18,538 bases of DNA from Baffinella frigidus (Eukaryota > Cryptophyceae > Cryptomonadales > Baffinellaceae). Under the pieces are notes generated by a model. It searched no databases. It saw only the letters and a program-made list of their open reading frames with translations, and was not told where the DNA came from. This document shows positions 1 through 9,800 of this stretch, piece by piece. The DNA lies in NCBI GenBank assembly GCA_026770585.1, contig MU646499.1:514622-533159 (forward strand), in the 5' to 3' direction. A program made the translations under genes and the position numbers. Numbering within the stretch: the stretch's first letter is position 1; each line of letters begins with the position of its first letter.

Positions 1-129
1 CCTAAACCCTCAACCCTAAACCCTAAACCCTAAACCCTAAACCCTAAACCCTAAACCCCAAACCCTAAACCCTAAACCCTAAACCCTAAACCCTAAACCC
101 CAAACCCTGAAAGCCAAACCCTAAATCAG
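1..129 (+). repeat. CCCTAAA/CCCCAAA telomere-like tract, end of an upstream intron
   Basis: About 16 heptamers of CCCTAAA with CCCCAAA and CCCTCAA variants run to an ATCAG acceptor at 127-129, where an open GC-rich exon begins. By composition alone this could be a left chromosome end, but the same repeat fills most introns further in, so it is best read as the 3' part of an intron whose donor lies outside the window. Confidence 0.8.
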
Positions 130-881
130 GAGCCGATCGCTGCTGACGCGACCGCGGCCGTGTTTGTGGACGCGACCCCTTCAATGGGCGGACGTGCGCA
201 GCTGCGGTTTGAATCCCAAACCCCAGACCCCAACACCCTAAACCCCAAACTCTCGACCATGAACCCTAAATCCCAAACCCTCAAATTCGAAACCGTATAA
301 CCAGGCATGTGCCGTACACGGGAGCCGCGAACAAGACCGTGCGTGTCACGGTGAACCGCCTAAACCCTAACCCCTTGACCCTAAACCCTAAACCCTAAAC
401 CCTAAACCCTAAACCCTAAACCCTAAACCCTAAACCCTAAACCAGGCGCGCCTGGTCTCGAGCGGGCAGCCCGGGAACCTCAGCCTCAGCGCGCCGCTCG
501 TCTCACAGGTTATCAGCCCTCAGCTTTCAGTTTTTTTCTGTGATTTTAGTGTCTGAGGCCATGCAATTTAAACCGCCTTTTATGCTATCTCAAGAGGGGT
601 TTTTTTCAGATTTTGCTATTTTAGCGTCGGCATAGCCTTACCGTAGGACAACATCCCCAAGATAGCAAAAATACGGTTTAAATTGCATGGCCTCGTCCAT
701 GAATTTCAGGGTTTGATTTCAGATTTCTCCGGTGCTGATTCGCTGCTTCGTGTCGCAGGCGGGGTACAATCTCACGGTGTGGAACGAGCCTATTCCGATC
801 GCGTCCCTGACCCTGGCCGCGCCGCACACGCTCACGGAGGTGGGCCTGTCTGTCCCTGTCGAGTTCGACGCGGCGACGGCG
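130..881 (+). CDS. Exons 1-4: unrecognised beta-rich N-proximal region
   Basis: Exons 130-206, 305-350, 446-508 and 759-881 join in phase (77, 46, 63, 123 nt). The product is rich in Val, Ala, Thr and Leu with alternating hydrophobic patterns (DATAAVFVDATPSMGG, KTVRVTARLVSSG, YNLTVWNEPIPIASLTL), as in extracellular beta-sandwich domains. Sequons NKT, NLS and NLT are present. I do not recognise a family. Introns 207-304 and 351-445 are telomere-like repeats; the third intron is not and carries a fold-back element. The first exon's start rests only on the ATCAG acceptor and on frame agreement with exon 2. Confidence 0.7.
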
Positions 882-3800
882 GTACAAACCCCCAAATCCC
901 AAACACCAAGCCACAAACCACAAACCACAAACCACAAACCACAAACCACAAACCACAAACCACAAACCACAAACCACAAATCACAAACACCAAACCCCAG
1001 GCCCCAAACACCAAACACCCAACACCAAACACCAAACCCCAAACCCCAAATCCCAAACCCCAAGCCCCAGACCCCAAACCCCAAACCCCTGCCAAACCCA
1101 ACCCCTACAAACCCCAAACCCCCCTAACCCCAAACCCCTACAACCTAACCCAGCTACCCGAAATCAGAGACCCTGACCCCTTAAATCCTAAATCCCGAAT
1201 CCTTAACCAGGACGACTGTGTGAAGCGGCGGTGCTTCGTGGTGATTGTGAATGGGACGAGCTACCCGGCGCTGCTTGAGGGGTTCGTTGAACCCGAAAAC
1301 CCTAACACGAAACCTGAAACCCCTTAACACTAAACCTCAAACCCTAAACCCTAAACCCTAAACCCTAAAACCCAAACCCCAAACCCCAAACCCCAAACCC
1401 AAAACCCAAAACCCAAAACCAGGTTCCTGGCGCGGAAATGGCACCCAGAGTTCAAGAACGGGACGGTGGATGTGCCGTGTATGTTCCTCGACACACACTC
1501 TTCCGTCCAGGTGCCGTCCCCATCCACCTTCGAAGCCGGTCAGATACCAACGGAGCGAGGCCTTTGTTGATAGCAACATGGCCGCAGTGTATGCACCCCC
1601 ACCGAGGCTGGTCATGAGCAGGACCTCACGATTAGTCCGCGTGCGAGTAAATCGTGGGCAGTGCAGTCGGTCGTGAGACTGATACGCGGGGTGCTCGCAA
1701 ACAGGTGGTGTCTCTCTCGACGCCTTGCAGCACCCGCTTCACGCGCGCGGAGACGCGAAGCGGGAAGCACCTGTAAACCCCAAACCCTAAACCCCAAACC
1801 ATGATCCCTCAACCCCAAACCCCAAACCCCAACCGTCAAACCCCAACCCCTAAACCCTAAACCCTAAACACAAAACCCCAACCCCCAAACACGAAACCCG
1901 AAACCCGAAACCCGAAACCAGGGAGGGGTTGATCCGCATGGCGTCTTCGCACCCTACGGTCGTGACAGTCGACGCGGTAGAGGGCACCGCCATGCTGCTC
2001 AGGTCCCAGGGTTCAGGGTGTAAGGTCCTGGTGTTCTCAGGTCCTAGGGTGTATCAGGTCCTAGCGTTCAGGGCACAGATCTCTTCAGGACTGACGTCGT
2101 CGAAGGGACGGCGGTCCTCCTCAGGTACAATACCTCCCTCTTAGGGAACCCCCTCCGGTTATTGAGTGAAGCCTCTATAGAACTGTAGATCAGGGTTAGG
2201 ACATAGCGCTAGTAGGTTGGGTATGCCCCAACCCCTGGGCACCGCCGTGCTTCTCAGGGCTCAGGGTTCAGGGTGTAAGATCCCGGTGTTCTCAGGTCCT
2301 AGGGTGTATCTCAGGTCCTAGGGTTCAGGGCACAGATCTCTTCAGGACTGTCGACGCGGTGGAAGGCACCAACGTGCTTCTTAGGTCCGTTTGCCCCCTA
2401 TCCCGGGGGTCAAAACTGACCCCCGACAGGTCCTAGTCAGGTCCTAGGGCCCTATGGTAGGGCGTAGAAGCCTACTGGCCACTGAAGGAATAACCTAAGT
2501 ACTAGCGATATGTCCTGTCCCCTAACCTACTGGCCATGAAGGAGGAAGGCGCGCACAGGTCCCTCGGACCTAAACCCCAAACCTACACCCCAGACCCCAA
2601 ATCTCAAACCCCAAACCCCAAATCCAAAACCCGAAACGCTAAGCCCTCAACTTTCAGGTCGCACTACGACCCGATCGCGATCGAAGCAACATCGCCGGAC
2701 GGATCCCGCTGGCGCGCCATCACCTTCGCCAACGCCCTCCCGACCCCGGGCGACATGGACGCGGTAAACCCTAAACCCTCCCCAAACCCTGTCTAAACCC
2801 TAACTAAACCCTCACTAAACCCTCACTAAAGCGTCACTAAACCCTGAACCCTAAACCATAAACCATAAACCATAAACCATAAACCATAAACCAGGGGAGC
2901 CTCACCGGAGCGCCCTCTGCGCCCGTCGCGCCGTAAACCCCAAACTCTAAACCCTAAACCCCAATCCCTAAACCCTAAACCCTAAACCCTAAACCCTAAA
3001 CCCCAAACCCCAAACCCCAAACCCCAAACCCCAAATCCCAAACCCCAAACCCCAAACCCCAAACCCCGCACCCCAAACCAGGCTCGCGTCCGTCACTGTG
3101 CCGCTGTACGTCAACGCAGGGGACGGGGTCGGGGCGCTGACAGCGCTGGTGTACTATGAGAAGGCTGCGCTGGCCCCGGAGGGGTGGAGTGGTGGTGTGC
3201 GGTTCGCGGGCGGGGGGGACTTGCTGGTACATCCTACACCATACACCTTGAATCTAAACACGAAACACGAAACACTGAACCCCAACAGTTAACCCTACAA
3301 TCCTGAAACCTTAACCCAAACACATGAACCCCTAAACACTTAACCCTTCACACTAAACACTAAACACTAGACACCAGACACTAGACACTAAACACTAAAC
3401 ACTCACCCAGGTGAATCTCGCGTACGCGGGTAACGCCAAGCAGGGGGTGGTCAAGATCGTGGGGGTGTTCACGGGTACACTCTACACCCGGAACCCCAAA
3501 CCCCAAACCCCAAATCTCAAACCCCATACCCTCAACCCCTGAACTTCAAACCCCAAACACCAAACACCAAACACCAAACACCAAACACCAAACACCAAAC
3601 ACCCAAACACCAAACCCCAAACCTCAGACCCTAAACCTGAAACCCTCAACTTCCAACACTAAACCTCAAACCATCATCACTCAACCCGACGCCCCAAACC
3701 CCAAAACCCAAAACCCAAACTCCAAACGCAGGAGACGCTACGCCCCCCGCGGGGCTGACGCACCTTGGGAACCTGATGTTCTCGACGCTCCCGGGGATGC

Positions 3801-6800
3801 GCGATACGAAGCTCCTCGCCGAGGTCCTCCACCCTAACCGTCAACAATAAATATTAAATAATAAATAATAAATGATAAATAACATAAACTCAACAAAAGA
3901 CGATACACAATAAACCATGAATAACGAATGAGGAATCATCAATAATGAACAATGAAACCTAAACCAGGTCGTTGAACTATATCCGGCACAATAGACAATA
4001 AATGATAAATAATGAAATCTAAACCAGGTGGTGGAACTGTACTCGGCGGACGCGACCATCTCCACGGTCTTCTCGGAGGCCGCCTATTCGAGCCAACGCA
4101 CACGGGTCACCGCCGGGGAGATCACGATTGTCAGCATGCACCCGGGTATCTCCGCGGGACTGGGCGTCCGTGCGACGTCGCGTCCGAACGAGGCATTTTT
4201 TACGTGCGGGATTGCCGGGGTTGGGCGGGCGGAGTGCTGGGGCGACGCGTTCCTCGCCGGGTTCGTATCCAGCGCGGCGTTCGCGGCAGAAGCGTACGCG
4301 TGGCGCCACCTCTCCTCGGGCGTGTCGCACGTGAAACCTCAACCCTTAACCCTAAACTCTAAACTCTAGACTCTAAACACTAAACCCTAAAACCTAAAAC
4401 CTGTACCCTAAACCCTAAACCTTGAACCCTAAACCCCAAACCCTAAACTGTGAACCCCAAACCCTAACCCCTAAACCCTGAACCCTAAACCCTACACCCT
4501 AAACCAGGTGTGCGGGATCACTACCTCGGACCAGGCGGTCTGTTGGGGGAGCACGAGCATGGGCGCCGCGGTAAACCCTAAACCCCTGTCCTTAATCATA
4601 AACCCTAAACCCTGAACCCTAAACCCTGAACCCTAAACCCTAAACCCTAAAAACTAAACCCGAAACCCGAAACCCGAAACCCGAAACCCTACACACCAAA
4701 CACCAAACACCGAACACCAAACACCAAACACCAATCCCCAAACCCCAAACCCCACCCCAGGCGTACATCACAGTCCCGGGGGTCCCCGAGGGGGTCGTAT
4801 CCGGCTTCCGGAATATCGAGGCCGGACTTGACTACTCCTGCGGGATCACGCTCGAGTTTGGGATGCTGTGCTGGGGGGACGCGGTCCCGTCCGGCAGCCC
4901 GACTAGCGTGCGTGTCCCCACACCCGAACCCCTGTACCCTGACCCCTGTACCCCAACCCTTAAACCTGCAAAACTCAACCCCAAACCCTAACACCTAAAC
5001 CGTGCATTCTCAACCCTACATCTTCAAAACTAACCCCTCACCCCTAACTCTTAACCCTGAACCCCAAACCCCAAACCCCTAACCCCCAACCCCCAACCCC
5101 ACTCTCAGGTGGACTCCTCCCTGTGGTACCACGTGGCGGCCGGCCCAGCTTCTTGGACGTGCGGGATCCGCGAGGATCGCTCCCCCTCCTGCTGGGGCGC
5201 GGTATTCCCCTACACCCTACACCCTGAAACCCCAAGCCCAAACTCTGAACCCTCAACTCTCAACCTTACACCTAGGCAATACACCCTAAACCCCAAACCC
5301 GAAACCCGAAACCCTGAACCAAACAAAAACGATGGCAGGTCCCGAGCGCGATCCCGGCTGGCCTTCAACCCTATGCCCCAAACCCTAAACCCTAAACCCT
5401 AAACCCTAAACCCTAAACCCTGAACCCTAAACCTTAAACCCTAAACCCTAAACCCTAAACCCTAAACCCTAAACCCTATGCCCCAAACCCTAAACTCTAA
5501 ACCCTAAACCCTGAAACCGAAAGCCTGAAGGCTGAAGCGTAATGGCAGGTGCCGAGCACGATCCCGGCGGACGCGTCCCTCCCGAAGATGATCGACATCG
5601 ACGTCGGCACCTCCTTCATGTAACCCCTAATCCCTGGGCCATAAACCCTAAACCCTAAACCCTAAACCCTAAACCCTAAACCCTAAAACTGTCGGCAACT
5701 CCTTCATGTAAGAGAATCCTCTCAACCCCTAACCACACAGCGGGCTACGAAGGGGTTTTCGTGCGCTGAGAGCCCGAGTTTCCGTTAACTTTATTCGTAG
5801 GAACCCCCTTATGTCCCTACGGGTTGCCTACTGTAGGGTCATATGTCTTATCGCGTAGGGGTTATTCAAAATCTCTTCAAAGTCAGCTGTGTGGGAGTAG
5901 TTGAGGCTGTTGGCAGTAATTCGTGTAGTAATGTGTGTAGTAATGTGTAGTCATGTGTAGTAATGTGTGTAGTAATGTATGTAGTAATTTATGGTTGATG
6001 GGCAGGTGCGCAATCACGGAGAACGGGGTGTTGGTGTGCTACGGCGACACGCTCTCCATGTCCGACTGCCTTGAGTGTGCGGGCAAGAAGTTCCGATCCG
6101 TGAGCGCTGGACGCGATCACGCGTGCGCTGTCACTGTTCAAGGTTCCAACCCATCTAAACCTTAACCACTCATCCCTGCACCCTACACACGAAACTCTAC
6201 ACCCCAAACCCCTATCATAACTTCTCCACCCTGAACCCTGCACCCTACACCCTACACCAGAAATCCTGCACACTACTTCCTAAACCCGAAACCCTGGACC
6301 CTACACCCTGCTCCCGAAACCCCAGACCCAAAACCCAAAACCCAAAACCCCACCCCAGGGCTTGGATACTGCTGGGCGCGCTCCGGGGTCGCCTACGCAT
6401 TCCGCTACGCCAGGTTCCCTAACCCCTGATTCCTCATCCCTTAACCCTAATCCCTAAACCCTAAACCCTAAACCCTAAACCCTAAACACTAAACTCTAAA
6501 CCCTAAACCCTAAACCATAAACTCTAAATCCTAAACCCTCAACCCTACTCCAGCACGCAAGCCCTCTACCCGTCGGGCGTCGTGTGGAGCTCGCTGACCG
6601 CCGGCGGCGCGCACACGTAAACCCTAAACCCGAAACCCCGAAACCTGAAACCCGAAACCCGAGACCCTACTAAACCTAAACCTAGACCTAAACCCTAAAC
6701 CCACTAAACCTCAACCCAAACCTAACCCTAACCCTGAACCAAACCTAGACCTAAACCTAAACGCTGAACCCTAAACCTCAAAACCTGAAACCTAAACCCT

Positions 6801-9800
6801 GAAACCTAAACCAGGTGCGGGGTTGCCATGAATGGGAGTGCGATATGCTGGTCGCAAGGGCGGGGCGCGCTGCTGTATTTCATCGGCTATCAGGCGGATC
6901 AAGATCCGACGGCTATCCCGGACTCGGTAAACCCTAAACCCCTAAACCCCAAACACTAAACACTAAGCACTCAACACTAAACCCTTAACACTAAACCCTA
7001 AACCCTAAATCCTAAACCCTAAACCCTAAACCCTAAACCCTAAACCTCAAACCCTAAACCCTAACCACCAAACCCGAAATCAGGCGATCGGGTTTGCGTC
7101 GGGGTTCGCGCGCGCGGAGGTCCTCGAGCCTGACACGGTACACCCCAAACCCTCAACCCTCCCACCCTAAACCTCAAACCCTAAACCCTAAACCCCTAAA
7201 CACCAAACACTAAACCCTAAACCCTATACCCTAAACCCTAAATCCTAAACCCTAAACCCTTAACCCCTCAACACTAAACACCAAACACCAAACACCGAAC
7301 ACCAAAACCCAAAACCCAAAACCCAAAACCCAAAACCCAAAACCCAAAACGAAACCCCAAACACCAGGCGCTGACGCGCTTCAACTTCTCCGCGAACGCG
7401 AGTCTTGCGGGGACCTCCGACGCAGCCCGATCCGCGACGCTTTGTAAAGCGACGCAGATTGTCGGGAACACGAACGGGGACTGCGTCGTCGGGGCATTGG
7501 ACGTGCAGTTTATCCGGTTCACTCCCAAACCCCAAGCTCCAATCCCCAAACCTCAAACCCCAACCTCTAATCCTCAAAACTCCAAAGACCAAACTAAAAA
7601 ACCCAAACCATAAACCCCCAATCCTAAACCCTGAAAAAAATCCTACTGGATAAACCCCTGATCCCCAAACCCCAAACCCTGAACCAGGTTGTACATGGCA
7701 AGGCGGCTTCCACCCTGCGCGAACGACGCAGACTGCCGCGCGGCTGCTGTGGGCGACGCAGGGTACATCCAGGTACGTGCCATACCCTCCTTTCGTACCT
7801 TTTTTATCAGCCTGAAATCAGCCTGAAATGTACCTTTTGTCAGTCTGGAATCATCTTCTGGTGTCAGACATGCTCAGTTTCGTCCAAACTCTCCACCCAA
7901 ATTCATTTTGCTTAAATCCGTTTTGACAGTCGCCAATCGCCAATCGCCAATCTGTGTTGCTGACGGGGTGTTGGGTGAGCAGGGGGCGAAATGTGACGCG
8001 ACAACTTTGCAGTGCGTCCAGCCGTCCTCGCTCGCCGCGATGGACCTCGACTATGATGGGTACCAAAATAAGACCCCTAAACCCCAAAACCCTAACTCCT
8101 AACCCCAAACCCCAAACCCCAAACCTCAAACCCCAAACCCCAAACTCTAAACCCCAAACCCTAAACTCCAAACTCCAAACCCTGAACCCTAAATCCCAAA
8201 CCCAAACCCTCAAATCCCAAACCCTCAACGCCTCCCCCCGCCCTGACAGGTTCGTGACAAACAGAGACGCGACGCTCCTCTTGGAGGCTCTCGCCGGCCA
8301 CTCTGCGATCCTCTGCGGGTCCTGAACCCTAAATTCTGAACCCTAAACGCTAAACTCTAAACCCCAAACCTCAAACCTCAAACCTCAAACCTCAAACCCC
8401 AAACCCCAAACCCTAAACCCCAAACCCCACCCCCTAAACCCTAAACCCTAAACCCTAAACCCTAAACCCTAAACCCTAAACCCAAAACCCCACACCCCAA
8501 GCCCCAAACCCCAAACCCCAAACCCCAAACCCCAAAGCAGGTTCTCGTCGTATGAGCCGTCATCACTGGAGCCGTACCTGAACGTGTCGGTCTCGCTGTG
8601 TGATGATCGCCCGCACCTCCTACTCGACACTGGAAATACCCAGGTGCCTTTGCTTCTTAGTGGTTTCGGGTTACGGGTTACGGGCTACGGGCTACGGGCT
8701 ACGGGCTATGGGTCAGGTTGAGAGTTAATTAAGGGTTGGGAGTTAGTAAGGTGTTAGAGATTAGTCATTTAGTGTCGGTCTCGTTGTGTGATGATCGCCC
8801 TCACCTCCTACTCGACACTGGAAATACGGTGCGTTTGCTTTTCAGGGGGTATGTTTGAGGGCCTGGGAGCTAGGGGCTAGTGGTTAGGGGTCCCGGGCTA
8901 GGGGTGGACGTGTCTGTCTCGCTCTTTGCTGATCGACCGCACTTGCTTCTCGACAAAACAAACAGGTGCTTCCCTGATCCCTTACACCCCCAACCCCAAA
9001 CTCCACACCCCACATCTCAAACCCCAAACCCCAAACCCCAAACCCAAAACCCCAAAACCCAAACCCAAAACCCCAAACCCAAAACCCTAAACTCCTAACC
9101 TGAAACCCCAAACCCCAATACCCTAAATCCTAAACCCAACCCCCAAACCCTCACCTAGGTCTCGTTCGAGCTGGGCAAGGCCATCCGGATGTCAAACTGG
9201 AACTTCACCGTCTTGCCTCCCCTCGTCGTGACCCCGACCGCCAACGGCGACCTCGTCACCGCGTCGTACCAACGCCCGGGGGTAATCCATCCAAACCCCC
9301 AGTGGGAGTCAACCACAAAACCGCGGCTTGAGAGAGATACAGAAGAAACAAATCCGCACCCCATTCCGCTTGCCGGGACGTCGCAATGCGAAAGGGAACC
9401 TCTGTTAGTTCGGGTTTCGGGTATCGGGTTTCCTGAACCCTAAACACTAAACCCCACTAAACCCCAGGGAGCACCGGTGGAAACCCGCAGATCACATACC
9501 CCAACCCCCGAAACCCAAACCCCAAACACCAAACACCAAACCCCGAAGCCGAACACAGGTGTGGGGGATGTCATCTTCCAACCTGGCGAACACCGCGCGT
9601 GAAAATCCCTGACACCGCGCGCGAAAAAATCCAAACCCCAAACCCCAAACGCCCCAAAACTGGCATGAGGGATGTCAGCGCGCGACCTGGCGTACACCGC
9701 GCGTGAAAACCCCTAACACCAAACACCAAACACCAAACACCAAACACCAAACACCAAACACCAAACACCAAACACCAAACACCAAACACCCGACTTCCCC

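Larger units (their letters stand above)
2003..2657 (+). repeat. Intron 8: array of exon-end copies plus other short repeats
   Basis: From 2003 to 2400 a unit made of exon end, donor and G-rich spacer (TCAGGTCCTAGGGT, TTCAGGGCACAGATCTCTTC) is repeated with decay. From 2405 to 2550 the intron holds a direct repeat CCTACTGGCC(A)CTGAAGGA-like at 2471-2491 and 2526-2545. An inverted pair AGGACATA-CGCTAGTA lies near 2200-2216 and 2497-2515. Only 2565-2650 is telomere-like. This is the least repeat-dominated intron of the first third of the window. Confidence 0.7.

Noticed and set aside
1-129. True chromosome end
   Set aside because: The C-rich strand at the left edge has the right polarity, but the tract is short and impure, abuts an acceptor and an open exon, and equivalent tracts recur throughout the gene. 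It cannot be fully excluded without upstream sequence.
905-985. CRISPR-like array
   Set aside because: These are contiguous 7-nt units with no spacers, in a spliceosomal gene of a eukaryote.
832-1117. Minus-strand frames rich in Gly, Leu, Phe, Val and Trp, here and at many later places
   Set aside because: They are the reverse translation of heptamers (GGGTTTG-type units). They have no start context or domain, and their location tracks the repeats exactly.
683-1327. Open frames rich in Pro, Lys, Gln, Thr and Asn over the C-rich repeats
   Set aside because: They are translations of CCCCAAA/CACAAAC introns that happen to lack stops. Exon frames end at splice sites on both sides, and the spliced chain is consistent without them.
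4019-4342. Minus-strand Arg-rich frame opposite exon 14
   Set aside because: The plus-strand frame carries the RCC1-like motif and fits its neighbours. The minus frame is the shadow of a GC-rich exon.
5953-6005. Cys/Asn/Val repeat peptide over the GTGTAGTAAT minisatellite
   Set aside because: It lies upstream of the acceptor at 6005 and is intronic; the phase from exon 18 (AT|G) requires the start at 6006.
7930-7982. Longer exon 26 starting at 7930
   Set aside because: It needs the weaker donor GTGCCA at 7777 in place of AG|GTACGT at 7773 and contains a CGCCAAT triple repeat. It stays possible because the added residues look coding-like.
9468-9476. Nine-nt micro-exon (GAP)
   Set aside because: The phase fits, but a nine-base match between AG and GT is expected often by chance in such introns. 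No independent support.
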